NCBI RefSeq assembly: GCF_017309955.1 | Contig: NZ_CP021247.1 | Coordinates: forward strand, 3,621,001-3,685,000 | DNA from: Novosphingobium sp. KA1 | GTDB lineage: Bacteria; Pseudomonadota; Alphaproteobacteria; Sphingomonadales; Sphingomonadaceae | DNA: 64,000 nt | Direction of reading: 5' to 3' | Shown: positions 19,221 through 27,562 of the stretch, piece after piece | Layout of the letters: each line of letters starts with the position of its first letter | How positions within the stretch are numbered: position 1 is the stretch's first letter | Notes under the pieces: model-generated | Seen by the model: the letters and a program-made list of their open reading frames with translations, nothing else | Told to the model about the DNA's origin: nothing | The model's database searches: none | Made by a program: the position numbers and the translations under genes

Positions 19221-19250
19221 AATGGCCGGTGGTACGTCCCACCGGCCATT
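19221..19250 (-). terminator. 12-bp-stem hairpin after the alcohol dehydrogenase gene
   Basis: AATGGCCGGTGG (19221-19232) pairs perfectly with CCACCGGCCATT (19239-19250) around a 6-nt loop, 24 nt after the stop of the dehydrogenase. Only a short T3 follows on the minus strand, so it may be factor-assisted. Confidence 0.55.
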
Positions 19251-19274
19251 CCATCTCCGGGCAGTGCGCCCCGA

Positions 19275-20330
19275 TCAGGCAGCAGCGCCTTCCAGCGTGC
19301 TCATGTCGATCACGAAGCGGTAGTGCACGTCGGAACGCTCCATGCGTTCGTAGGCATGGTTGATCTCGTCCATGCGGATCATCTCGACTTCGGGAAGGAT
19401 GTTCTTCTCGGCGCAGAAGTCGAGCATTTCCTGGGTCTCGGCGATGCCGCCGATCAGCGAGCCGGCAATGCGGCGACGGCCGAAGACCAGCGGCGTGGTG
19501 ATCGGTTCGTCGACCGGACCGATCTGGCCGACCAGCACCAGGCTGCCGTCGACGTCGAGCAGCGGCAGATAGGGGTTGAGGTCGTGCTTGACCGGCACCG
19601 TGTCGATGATGAAGTCGAAGCTGCTGGCAGCCGCCTTCATCGCCGTCTCGTCGCTGGAGATCAGCACGCGCGCGGCGCCCAGTTCCAGCGCGTCGGCTTC
19701 CTTGCCGGGCGAACGGCTGAACACGGTCACGTCCGCGCCCATCGCCGCGGCGAGCTTCACCGCCATGTGGCCAAGACCGCCAAGGCCGATCACGCCGACG
19801 CGGGTGCCTTCGCCCACGTTCCATTCGCGCAGCGGCGAATACGTGGTGATGCCCGCGCAGAGCAGCGGTGCCGCCTTGGCGACGTCAAGGCCCTCGGGCA
19901 TGCGCAGCACGAATTCCTCGCGCACGACGATGTCGCGGGCATAACCGCCCTGGGTGACGTCACCGGTCACCTTGTCGCGGCCGTTGTAGGTGCCGACCCA
20001 GCCGTTGCGGCAGTAATTCTCGTGGTCGTGCTCGCACTGGTCGCAGTGGCCGCAGCTGTCGACGAGGCAGCCGATGGCAACGGTATCGCCCACCGCGTGA
20101 CGCGAAACCTCGGGGCCGACGGCGGTGACGCGGCCGACGATCTCGTGCCCGGGCACGATCGGATAGACGGTGCCGCCCCAGTCGTTGCGGGCGGTATGGA
20201 GGTCCGAGTGGCAGACGCCGCAGTACTGGATCTCGATGGCAACGTCGTTGCCGCGCAGTTCGCGGCGTTCGAAAGCATAGGGCGCAAGCGGGGTCTCGGG
20301 AGACTGGGCTGCGTAGCCGATGGTCTTCAT
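19275..20330 (-). CDS. Zinc-dependent alcohol/aldehyde dehydrogenase, YahK/Ahr (cinnamyl alcohol dehydrogenase-like)
   Basis: 351 residues, medium-chain dehydrogenase. Catalytic zinc ligands are Cys40 (YCGVCHSDLH) and His62 with Glu63 (PGHEIVG). The structural zinc is bound by the four cysteines of CGHCDQCEHDHENYC. The cofactor site GLGGLGHMAVKLAAAMGADV is followed by VFSRSP, where the Ser-Arg suggests NADP(H). Family members reduce aldehydes to alcohols in the cytosol. The ATG at 20330 gives the standard MKTIGYAAQ N-terminus; the upstream open frame has no conserved sequence. A LysR gene is divergently transcribed across a 122-bp gap, the usual arrangement for its control. Confidence 0.93.
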   Translation of the reverse strand: MKTIGYAAQSPETPLAPYAFERRELRGNDVAIEIQYCGVCHSDLHTARNDWGGTVYPIVPGHEIVGRVTAVGPEVSRHAVGDTVAIGCLVDSCGHCDQCEHDHENYCRNGWVGTYNGRDKVTGDVTQGGYARDIVVREEFVLRMPEGLDVAKAAPLLCAGITTYSPLREWNVGEGTRVGVIGLGGLGHMAVKLAAAMGADVTVFSRSPGKEADALELGAARVLISSDETAMKAAASSFDFIIDTVPVKHDLNPYLPLLDVDGSLVLVGQIGPVDEPITTPLVFGRRRIAGSLIGGIAETQEMLDFCAEKNILPEVEMIRMDEINHAYERMERSDVHYRFVIDMSTLEGAAA

Positions 20331-20435
20331 CTGAAGAGAGATCCTTGGTCGGGAGGAAGGAATGCCGCGATGCAGCATAGTGCCATATAGGCGCGCGAGC
20401 CGCGCACGAAAACCAGAGGAAATTGCAATGCAGTC

Positions 20436-20450
20436 ATGATACAGGCTCAT
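20436..20450. promoter_or_regulatory. LysR-type palindrome ATGA-N7-TCAT touching the regulator's start
   Basis: The 15-bp site has the T-N11-A form typical of LysR boxes and ends 2 bp before the ATG at 20453. It lies in the shared gap between the dehydrogenase and the LysR gene. Binding there would repress the regulator and could activate the dehydrogenase. Confidence 0.45.
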
Positions 20451-20452
20451 TA

Positions 20453-21346
20453 ATGCAACGCGAACACATGGCCGACCTGATTGCCTTCATCGCCGTCGCC
20501 GACGAGGGCAGCTTCACCCGCGCGGCGGCCAAGCTCGATTCCTCGCAATCGGCGCTGAGCCACACGATCCGCCGCCTCGAGGCCCGCCTCGGCGTGCGGC
20601 TGCTGGCCCGCACCACCCGCAGCGTGGCGCCCACCGAAGCGGGCGAGCGGCTGCTCGCCAGCCTGCGTCCGGCGATGGAGGAAATCAGCCTCAGCCTCGC
20701 CTCGATCAGCGAACTGCGCGAACGTCCGGCGGGCACCATCCGCCTCACCACCACCGAACAGGCCGCGCACGAACTGCTCTGGCCCTCGCTGAAACCCTTT
20801 CTCGAGCGCTACCCGGACATCAATGTCGAAGTGAGCGTCGATTCCGGCCTGTCGGACATCGTCGCGGACCGTTTCGACGCGGGCATCCGGCTTGGCGAAT
20901 CGGTTGCGCGGGACATGATCGCGGTCTGCATCGGCCCCGAAATGCGGCTGGTGCCGGTCGCCTCGCCCGCCTATCTCGCCCGCCAGGGAAGGCCGGAAAC
21001 CCCGCACGATCTCGCCGCGCACCAGTGCATCAACTTGCGCTTCCGCACGCGCGGCAACCTCTATGCCTGGGAGTTCGAGAAGGATGGCCGCGCGCTCAAC
21101 GTGCGGGTCGACGGGCAGCTGACGTTCAACTCGATGCCGATGATCCTGCGCGCCGCGCTCGACGGCACCGGCATCGCGATCATGATGGAATCCTATTCGC
21201 GCCCTTATGTCGAGCGCGGCGAACTGGTGCCGCTGCTGGAAGACTGGTGCCAGCCCTTCCCCGGCTACCACCTCTATTATCCGAGCCGCCGCCAGTCCTC
21301 CGCCGCCTTCCGCCTGCTGGTCGACGCACTGCGCTGGCGCGGCTGA
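20453..21346 (+). CDS. LysR family transcriptional regulator
   Basis: 297 residues. The winged helix-turn-helix is at about 15-75 (SFTRAAAKLDSSQSALSHTI), followed by the two-lobed effector domain (about 95-290). The LysR fold is complete, with the usual IRLTTTEQAAHELLWP start of lobe 1 and APTEAGERLL in the linker helix. I choose the ATG at 20453; another ATG 10 codons upstream is possible. It is divergent from the zinc alcohol dehydrogenase, so aldehyde- or stress-responsive control of that gene is the simplest role. Confidence 0.92.
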   Translation: MQREHMADLIAFIAVADEGSFTRAAAKLDSSQSALSHTIRRLEARLGVRLLARTTRSVAPTEAGERLLASLRPAMEEISLSLASISELRERPAGTIRLTTTEQAAHELLWPSLKPFLERYPDINVEVSVDSGLSDIVADRFDAGIRLGESVARDMIAVCIGPEMRLVPVASPAYLARQGRPETPHDLAAHQCINLRFRTRGNLYAWEFEKDGRALNVRVDGQLTFNSMPMILRAALDGTGIAIMMESYSRPYVERGELVPLLEDWCQPFPGYHLYYPSRRQSSAAFRLLVDALRWRG

Positions 21347-21382
21347 TCTCGCAGTGCCCGCCCCGGCCATGATCGCGGTTCA

Positions 21383-24300
21383 TCAATCGGCCTGCCCCGG
21401 GTCCGTTTCGCCGCCGCCTTCCGGCTCGCCGGCAAACTCAGCCAGCACGGCGGCCAGCGCTTCCAGTCGCAGCGGCTTGGTGAGATGGGCCTGCATCCCG
21501 GCCTCGAGCGCGGCCACGGTATCCTCGGGGAAGGCATTGGCGGAAAGGCCGACGATCGGCAGTTCCTCGGCATCGATACCCGCCCGGCGCAAGGCCCGCG
21601 CCGCATCGTGGCCGCCCATGCGCGGCATCTGGATGTCCATCAGCACCATCGCGAAGGGCTCGCCCGCCGCCCGCGCGGCCTTGACGGCGGCAATCGCCTC
21701 CTCGCCGTCGCCCGCAAAGACATGCTCGATGCCCAGCCGGTCGAGCATGGCCGCCACGACCATGCGGTTGATATGATTGTCTTCCGCCACCAGCACCCGG
21801 CCGGCGAGCGCCAGCGGGCGATCCGGTTCCTCTCCCCAGGCCGCCTCCTCCACCCCTTCCGTGCGCGCCCGCGCGGGCCGCAGCGGCAGGCGCAGCGTGA
21901 AGGTGGAGCCGTGCCCGGTCACGCTCTCCACCGCGACGGTGCCGCCCATCAGCGCCGCCAGCCGCGCGCAGATCGCGAGGCCCAGTCCGGTGCCGCCGAA
22001 CCGCTCATGGATCGAGGCATCGGCCTGGGTGAAGCCGTCGAAGATATGCTGCTGCCGGTCCGCGGCGATGCCGATGCCGGTATCGCTCACTGAGATCGCC
22101 AGCCGCGCCGCGCCCTTGCCGCGCTGGACCCGCGCCGCCAGCGTGACCTGCCCCTTGCCGGTGAACTTGACCGCATTGCTGAGCAGGTTGTCGAGGATCT
22201 GGCGGATGCGCACCTTGTCGCCGCGGATCCACTGCGGCACCGCCGGATCGAGATCGAGGGCCAGCGCGATGCCGCGTTCCGCCGCCGACTGGCGGAACAG
22301 CTCGATCGCCCCGCCAAGCAGGGCATGAACGTCGAAACTGCGCTCGACCAGTTCCATGCGCCCGGCCTCGATTTTCGAAAGGTCGAGGATGTCGTTGAGC
22401 AGGCTCATCATGTTGCGGCCGGAATCGAGGATGATCCCGACCTGCCGATGCTGTTCCAGCGGCAGGTCGGCGCCGTGCAGCATTTCCGCGAACCCCAGCA
22501 CCGCGTTCATCGGCGTGCGGATGTCGTGGCTCATGTTGGCCAGGAACGCGCTCTTGGCATCGGCCGCCGCACGGGCCTCGTCACGCGTGCGCAGGAGTTC
22601 GTTGCGCAGTTCCACTTCCTCGGTGCGATCGGCCAGGACGCCGAACAGCCCGCCGGGGCTGCCATCCTCGGCAGGCTCGACATGGGCGACGATCTCGACA
22701 TGGCGCAGCGCCCCGTCCGCGCGGCGCACGCAGGCGGCAAACCGGCACGGCGCCCCATACTTGCGCGCCGCATCGATGGCCGCCACCACGATCGCCCGGT
22801 CCTCCGGCACGTAGAATTCGAGCACTTCGGCAGGGCTCGGCGACGGTCCCGGAGGCAGGCCGTGGATGTGGAACAATTCGTCGGACCAGAGCACCTGCCC
22901 GGTCACGAAATCGAGCTGCCAGTGGCCGACATGCATGGTTGCCTCCGCCAGCAGCAAGAGGCGGTTGCTCTCGTTGAGATCCTCCACCGCGAGGCGCCGC
23001 TCCTCGGCGACCCGGGCCAGTTCGCCGGTGGCCATGTCCACCTCGCGCGAGATCGTCGCCTCGCGCCGCACGAAGTGGCTGAGCAGGAGCCCCAGCAGCA
23101 CCGTGACCAGCCCGCCGCCCAGCAGCACGCTGAGCGGCTCGTTCGACATCGCCCGCGTCTCGAAAGGCTCCAGGCTGGCCCAGCGCAAGGTCCATTGCCG
23201 CCCGGAGACGGTGACGCGGGCCGTGCGCCGGAACAGCGGATCGGCGGCATCCTCGGTCCCCGCGCCGGTGGCGTAGATGCGGCGCGCCGGATCGGTGGTG
23301 TCGCCTTCGAAGACCTCCAGCGTGAAGTCCTGCCCCTGCCCGGTGGTCAGTCCGGCAAAGATGTGGTCGATCTCGATCGGCGCATAGGCCCAGCGGAAGC
23401 CCGGCACTTTCTCGTCATGGCCGTGCGGCCGCGCGCCGAGCGGCAGCAGCAGCAGGTAGCCGGGGCTGGGCCGATCCTTCTGCAGCAGGCCGATCTGCGG
23501 CGTCAGCACCGTCTGGCCGATCCGGCGCGCGCGCGCCATCGCCGCGCGGCGGTTCGGATCGAACCCCAGGTCCAGCCCGTAGATGCGCTTGTTGCGCTCG
23601 AACGGCGCGACGAGCGTGACCACGTAATGCCAGTCGCGCCCGGTCAAGGGATGGACATCGAGCGGGGGATCGCCCGCGCGCTCCATCTCGCGCACCAGCC
23701 GGTCGAGGTCGGACGAGGACATCGCCTCGATCGTGCCGATGCCGAGGAGCCCGGGCAGGTGCTGTTCCAGTCCGGTCGCGCCGACATAGGCCTCCCAGCG
23801 CCGCTCGGTCATCGCCGGGTCCACCGCCAGCAGGCCCGCCGCGGCGCCAAGCGCCTGCGAATAGATCTCGAACCGGCGGTCGAGCGCCCGCTCGGTCTCG
23901 GTGGTGATGGCAAAGAAGCTGGCCTGGGCGCGCCCGTACTGCTGCTCCACGCTGTGCTTCCACAGGACGAAGGTCGCCCCGGTGGCCAGCGCCAGGCAGA
24001 TCGCCACCAGCGCCGTGACCCCGCGCAGCACCCGCCCGCGCCAGCGCAGCGGCACCGGCGAGATCGGCGAGAACAGCAGGGTCGGCAGCACTGCCGAGAT
24101 GCCCAGCACGTCACCGCCGTACCAGGTGTACCAGTTGCGCAGCGCCAGCGTCAGGTCGATGCCCGTGCCAAGAGCCAGCATCACCGTGCCGACGGAGGCG
24201 GAAATCAGGCAGGGCGCCAGCAGCACGGCCCCCAGGAACGCGGCAAGACGGCGCGGGGTCCCGAGGTCGATGCCCGAGACGAACCAGCGCCGCGCGGCGC

Positions 24301-24694
24301 TGGCCGCAACAACCGCCTGCAGGCTCGCCCCGGCGCCGAACACGGTGCCGTTGAGCAGCGCATGGCCGATCGAGATCTCGCCCGCCGAACCGCCAAGGGC
24401 ATGGTAGACGTTGATCGCGAAGGAGCCCAGCCAGACCGCCGGCCAGTGTCGCCGCCCCCAGCCCAGCAGTCCCGCGAGCGCAAGCCCCGAAGCGGGCCAG
24501 ACGACCGTCGCGTAGCCGGGGGGGATCGCCAGATCGAGGCCGATCGCCCCGCCCAGCGCATATACCGCCGCCAGGACCGCGACACGCCCCAGCCAGATCG
24601 ACCATGACTCGCGGCGGGAGGTCTGGCCAGCGGAATCGATTTCGGCATCGGGCGTACGGCGCCGTTTCAGCAGGGGCCAGGCAAGGGATGTCAT
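21383..24694 (-). CDS. Hybrid sensor histidine kinase: MASE1, CHASE, PAS, HisKA, HATPase, receiver
   Basis: 1103 residues. MASE1-type membrane domain at ~35-230, CHASE-like periplasmic sensor at ~255-500, a helix at ~520-545 (LLGGGLVTVLLGLLLSHFV), PAS at ~580-690, dimerisation/phosphoacceptor domain with the H-box near residue 717 (ANMSHDIRTPMNAVLGFAE), ATPase with N-box DNLLSNAVKF and G-boxes DTGIGIA and GGTGLGL, and a C-terminal receiver (~960-1080) with Asp near 1018 in LMDIQMPRMGG. CHASE domains bind small molecules. The receiver, the free Hpt protein next door and the LuxR regulator make a four-step phosphorelay His-Asp-His-Asp. It is transcribed divergently from the Hpt gene across 158 bp. 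Confidence 0.95.
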   Translation of the reverse strand: MTSLAWPLLKRRRTPDAEIDSAGQTSRRESWSIWLGRVAVLAAVYALGGAIGLDLAIPPGYATVVWPASGLALAGLLGWGRRHWPAVWLGSFAINVYHALGGSAGEISIGHALLNGTVFGAGASLQAVVAASAARRWFVSGIDLGTPRRLAAFLGAVLLAPCLISASVGTVMLALGTGIDLTLALRNWYTWYGGDVLGISAVLPTLLFSPISPVPLRWRGRVLRGVTALVAICLALATGATFVLWKHSVEQQYGRAQASFFAITTETERALDRRFEIYSQALGAAAGLLAVDPAMTERRWEAYVGATGLEQHLPGLLGIGTIEAMSSSDLDRLVREMERAGDPPLDVHPLTGRDWHYVVTLVAPFERNKRIYGLDLGFDPNRRAAMARARRIGQTVLTPQIGLLQKDRPSPGYLLLLPLGARPHGHDEKVPGFRWAYAPIEIDHIFAGLTTGQGQDFTLEVFEGDTTDPARRIYATGAGTEDAADPLFRRTARVTVSGRQWTLRWASLEPFETRAMSNEPLSVLLGGGLVTVLLGLLLSHFVRREATISREVDMATGELARVAEERRLAVEDLNESNRLLLLAEATMHVGHWQLDFVTGQVLWSDELFHIHGLPPGPSPSPAEVLEFYVPEDRAIVVAAIDAARKYGAPCRFAACVRRADGALRHVEIVAHVEPAEDGSPGGLFGVLADRTEEVELRNELLRTRDEARAAADAKSAFLANMSHDIRTPMNAVLGFAEMLHGADLPLEQHRQVGIILDSGRNMMSLLNDILDLSKIEAGRMELVERSFDVHALLGGAIELFRQSAAERGIALALDLDPAVPQWIRGDKVRIRQILDNLLSNAVKFTGKGQVTLAARVQRGKGAARLAISVSDTGIGIAADRQQHIFDGFTQADASIHERFGGTGLGLAICARLAALMGGTVAVESVTGHGSTFTLRLPLRPARARTEGVEEAAWGEEPDRPLALAGRVLVAEDNHINRMVVAAMLDRLGIEHVFAGDGEEAIAAVKAARAAGEPFAMVLMDIQMPRMGGHDAARALRRAGIDAEELPIVGLSANAFPEDTVAALEAGMQAHLTKPLRLEALAAVLAEFAGEPEGGGETDPGQAD

Positions 24695-24852
24695 CCCGCC
24701 ATCCCTATCGTGGTCCCCGCCGGTGCCGCACGCGCAAAGCGAAGGTTGCCCTCCGGTTTTCCCCGAGTAACATGCCCGCGACCGTCGACAGGCCGCTTCC
24801 GCACGCCATGGTGCGTGCCTTGCTGCCCTGTCCCCCCTGCCGGAGTTCGCAC

Positions 24853-25203
24853 ATGAAGGAGACCGCCGCCCCCCCGCTTGTTGACGAAGAGGAACTCGCG
24901 CGTTCCTTCGAGGCTCTGGGCGAAGCGCGGATGGTGCCGATTCTCCGGGCTTTCGGGGCCTGTGCGATGGATGAGGCTCGCGTCATCGCCGCCGCGCTGA
25001 CCGGCGGCGACGAAGACCACGCCCGCCGCCTGGCCCACGGCTTCAAGGGCGCCGCCGGCAACATGTCGGCAACCCGGCTGGCCCGCGCCGCCGAGGGGAT
25101 CGAGAAGGCCGCGTCCCCGATCCCGGCAGAGGCCGTGCTGCCGCCCCTGCTGGACGCCGCCCGCCAGACCGCCGAGTGGATCGCCCACCGCTTCCCCGAT
25201 TAG
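24853..25203 (+). CDS. Free-standing histidine phosphotransfer (Hpt) protein
   Basis: 116 residues, a four-helix Hpt protein. The phosphoacceptor histidine is near residue 62 in RRLAHGFKGAAGNMSATRLA, the classical HxxKG pattern. Start is the ATG at 24853 with CGGAG about 8 nt upstream; ATGs at 24772 and 24808 are in frame but add only Pro/Arg-rich sequence. It lies between the hybrid kinase and the LuxR-type response regulator and converges on the latter with 21 nt between stops. By position it carries phosphate from the kinase's receiver to the regulator. Confidence 0.9.
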   Translation: MKETAAPPLVDEEELARSFEALGEARMVPILRAFGACAMDEARVIAAALTGGDEDHARRLAHGFKGAAGNMSATRLARAAEGIEKAASPIPAEAVLPPLLDAARQTAEWIAHRFPD

Positions 25204-25216
25204 CCTCACGGCAACC

Positions 25217-25237
25217 GGCGGCGCCTAGGCCGCCGCC
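25217..25237. terminator. GC-rich hairpin between the convergent Hpt and response-regulator genes
   Basis: GGCGGCG (25217-25223) pairs with CGCCGCC (25231-25237) around a 7-nt loop that includes the regulator stop codon. No U-tract; could act as a weak bidirectional terminator. Confidence 0.3.
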
Positions 25238-25836
25238 TCGTCGAGCCCCTGCCGCAGCGCCAGCAGCGCCTGCGAGCGGTTGTGTACGCCGATCGCCCGG
25301 TAGATCGCCGAAAGATGCGACTTGATGGTCGGCTCGGTAAGGCCGAGGCTGTAGGCGATCAGCTTGTTCGACTTGCCCTGCGCCAGTTCCGCCATGACCC
25401 GCATCTGCGCGGGCGAGAGCTTGTCGGCCAGCGAATCGGCAGGCTCCTCGCGCAGCGGGAACCAGGTACCGCCTTCGAGGATGACGGCGATCGCCGACTT
25501 CATCTCGGCCAGCGGCGCCGTCTTGTTGAGGAAGCCGCGCGCGCCCAGCATGGCCGCACGGGCCGGAAGGTCGGCCGCGGCATTGCCGCTCACCACCAGC
25601 ACCGGCAGCTTGGGCGCGGCGGCCTGCACCGCGACGAGGTTGGCCAGCCCCTGGCTGTCCTTCAGCGCGAGGTCGAGCAGCAGCGCGTCGAACGGCCCTT
25701 GCGCGATCAGATCCCGCACCCCGGAAAGCGTGTCGGTGGTCGAAACGAGGATCCCCTCATCAACCGCGTTAACCGCCGAAGTTAACGCCGAGACGCAGAT
25801 CGGATGGTCATCGGCAATAATCAGACGTCGAATCAC
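25225..25836 (-). CDS. NarL/FixJ-type response regulator
   Basis: 203 residues: receiver domain at 1-125 with acidic pair Asp9-Asp10, phospho-Asp55 (ALLLDLALKD) and Lys near 105 (GFLNKTAP), then a LuxR helix-turn-helix at ~135-195 (LSPAQMRVMAELAQGKSNKL, PTIKSHLSAIYRAIGV). I use the GTG at 25836, preceded by GGGGGG, because the longer frame starts inside a palindromic promoter element. It is divergent from the five-gene DUF11 cluster, sharing a 174-bp gap that contains a long inverted repeat, so control of that cluster and of itself is a reasonable inference. Confidence 0.92.
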   Translation of the reverse strand: MIRRLIIADDHPICVSALTSAVNAVDEGILVSTTDTLSGVRDLIAQGPFDALLLDLALKDSQGLANLVAVQAAAPKLPVLVVSGNAAADLPARAAMLGARGFLNKTAPLAEMKSAIAVILEGGTWFPLREEPADSLADKLSPAQMRVMAELAQGKSNKLIAYSLGLTEPTIKSHLSAIYRAIGVHNRSQALLALRQGLDEAAA

Positions 25837-25910
25837 GTGTTCCCCCCTATCCCCACCAATGGCGCAAGTGCCCGCATATCCGCGAGAATCCGCCAGAAAA
25901 ACAAATCCCA

Positions 25911-25957
25911 CATCCCAAAGTATGATCCAATTTCTCCCGTTTGCATACCTTGGGATG
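25911..25957. promoter_or_regulatory. 14-bp inverted repeat in the regulator/DUF11-cluster promoter gap
   Basis: CATCCCAAAGTATG (25911-25924) and CATACCTTGGGATG (25944-25957) are reverse complements at 13 of 14 positions, 33 bp centre to centre, about three helical turns. It lies 75 bp upstream of the response-regulator start and 54 bp upstream of the first DUF11 gene. This is the best candidate operator for the LuxR-type regulator. Confidence 0.55.
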
Positions 25958-25991
25958 AACTCAAATCAGGGTAAACTGTTCGCTAACCAGA

Positions 25992-26007
25992 CCGGTTCAC
26001 CAACCGG
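25992..26007 (+). promoter_or_regulatory. Small hairpin at the ribosome site of the first DUF11 gene
   Basis: CCGGTT and AACCGG (6-bp arms, loop CACC) end 3 nt before the ATG at 26011 and cover the only purine-rich stretch that could bind the ribosome. It may limit translation. Confidence 0.35.
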
Positions 26008-26010
26008 GAC

Positions 26011-26997
26011 ATGACCTACGCGCAAACCCGTATCGCAACCCGCCTTGCCGCCACGGCCGCCGTGCTGGCCGCGCCTGCACTATGCCCGCAGGCGCAGGCC
26101 GCCAGCGTCGCGGCGGGCACCCTGATCGAGAACACCGCCTCGGCCAGCTTCTCGGCCGGCGGGACGACCCGGACGGTGGATTCGAACACGGTCACCGTGA
26201 AGGTCGACGAACTGCTCGATGTGGCGCTGGCCTCCCGGGACAGCGCGCCGGTCTCGATCGCCGGTGGCAGCGCGGTGCTGGCCTACCAGCTCACCAACAC
26301 CGGCAATGGCCCCGAGGCCTTCCACCTTACCGCCAATCCGGCCGTTTCCGGCAACCCGTTCACCGCCGCGGTCACCGCCATCGCCTGGGACAGCAACGGC
26401 AACGGCGTTTACGACGCGGGCGTCGATACCGTGCTGGCGTCCGGCGCGGCGACACCCTCGATCGATCAGGACAAGTCGCTCACCGTCTTTGTCGTCGTCA
26501 CCGGGCCCGGCGGCATGACCGATGCCGAGACCAGCAAGGTCAACCTCGCCGCCCGCGCCGTCACCGGCAGCGGCACGCCGGGCACGGCTTATGCGGGCAA
26601 GGGTCAGGGCGGCGGCGATGCGGTGGTCGGCGCTTCGGGCGCCGATGCCGATGCCGACGGATCGCTGGTCGCCTCCGTCGCCACCGTGGCGCTGGTGAAG
26701 TCCGCCGCCATCGCCGACCCCTTCGGCGGCAGCCAGCCGGTCCCCGGCGCCAGCGTGACCTACACGCTGGTCGCCACCATCGGCGGCAGCGGTTCGATCG
26801 GCGACCTGCGCCTTACCGACGTGATCCCGGCCGGCACCAGCTACACCGCCGGCACGCTCAAGCTCGATGCCGCCGCGCTTACCGATGCGGCCGACGGCGA
26901 CGCCGGCAAGGCCTCGGCCAGCGGCATCGACGTGCTGGTCGGCACCGCCGCCGCCGGCTCCACCCATACCGTCACTTTCAACGTCACCATCCAGTAA
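26011..26997 (+). CDS. Exported DUF11-type protein, cluster gene 1
   Basis: 328 residues with a Sec signal peptide (cleavage after PQAQA, ~residue 30). The mature start GTLIENTASASFSAGGTTRT is a recurrent opening of secreted Ig-like proteins. A calcium-loop-like DSNGNGVYDAGVD lies at ~127, and a DUF11-like domain fills the C-terminus (~225-328, VTYTLVATIGGSGSIGDLRL). It is a full-length paralogue of cluster gene 3: the same opening, a loop at the same place and a similar C-terminal domain. There is no lipobox, LPXTG or membrane helix, so it is secreted or held at the surface by partners. Followed after 14 nt by gene 2. Function unknown; a structural or adhesive surface role is inference. Confidence 0.85.
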   Translation: MTYAQTRIATRLAATAAVLAAPALCPQAQAASVAAGTLIENTASASFSAGGTTRTVDSNTVTVKVDELLDVALASRDSAPVSIAGGSAVLAYQLTNTGNGPEAFHLTANPAVSGNPFTAAVTAIAWDSNGNGVYDAGVDTVLASGAATPSIDQDKSLTVFVVVTGPGGMTDAETSKVNLAARAVTGSGTPGTAYAGKGQGGGDAVVGASGADADADGSLVASVATVALVKSAAIADPFGGSQPVPGASVTYTLVATIGGSGSIGDLRLTDVIPAGTSYTAGTLKLDAAALTDAADGDAGKASASGIDVLVGTAAAGSTHTVTFNVTIQ

Positions 26998-27011
26998 GGG
27001 TCACCCAAGCG

Positions 27012-27482
27012 ATGAACCGCCACCTGCCCGCCTCGCTCTCTGCTCTTGCTTTCGGCCTTGCGCTGTCCGGCGCCGCATCGGCGGCCGAGCCTGTCTCGCT
27101 CAAGGGCGACGTCCAGGTGGAAAGGACCGTAACCGCAAACGGCACCGGCAAGACCGTGCTCGCCGCGCCGACCACCGTCGTGCCCGGGGACCGCCTGCTC
27201 TTCACCACGCGCTACAGCAACGACGGCGACAAGCCGGTCGACAATTTCGTGGTCACCAATCCGCTGCCCGCGCCGGTGCGCCTTGCGGCGGAGGAAGCCG
27301 GCTGCGAGGTCTCGGTCGACGGCGGCAGGACTTTCGGAAAGCTCGCCGCGCTGACGGTTGCCGATGCTGCGGGAATGCGCCGCCCCGCGCAGCTTGAGGA
27401 CGTCACGCATATCCGCTGGACGCTGGCGCATCTCGCGCCCCGCGGCTCCGGCGCGCTGGAGTATCACGCCGTGGTCCGCTGA
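27012..27482 (+). CDS. Small exported DUF11-like protein, cluster gene 2
   Basis: 156 residues, signal peptide MNRHLPASLSALAFGLALSG ending ASAA (~24). The mature part is one Ig-like DUF11-type domain (LLFTTRYSNDGDKPVDNFVV, then NPLPAPVRL), with a single cysteine and no anchor. The ATG at 27012 follows gene 1 by 14 nt. Small proteins of this kind accompany large DUF11 outer-membrane proteins in related bacteria, to my recollection; they may be subunits or chaperone-like partners, but nothing in the sequence proves it. Confidence 0.8.
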   Translation: MNRHLPASLSALAFGLALSGAASAAEPVSLKGDVQVERTVTANGTGKTVLAAPTTVVPGDRLLFTTRYSNDGDKPVDNFVVTNPLPAPVRLAAEEAGCEVSVDGGRTFGKLAALTVADAAGMRRPAQLEDVTHIRWTLAHLAPRGSGALEYHAVVR

Positions 27483-27562
27483 CTCCGCTGACCCGGCACA
27501 ATTCCGCCACGGGTCGCGGGCGGTAACAGGCGCGGTCCAAGATACCTGAAGGAACTTCGTTC

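Noticed and set aside
26082..27482. Single fused reading of cluster genes 1 and 2 in another frame
   Set aside because: The first 310 codons of that frame are Arg/His-rich shadow of gene 1; gene 2 begins at its own ATG at 27012 with a signal peptide.
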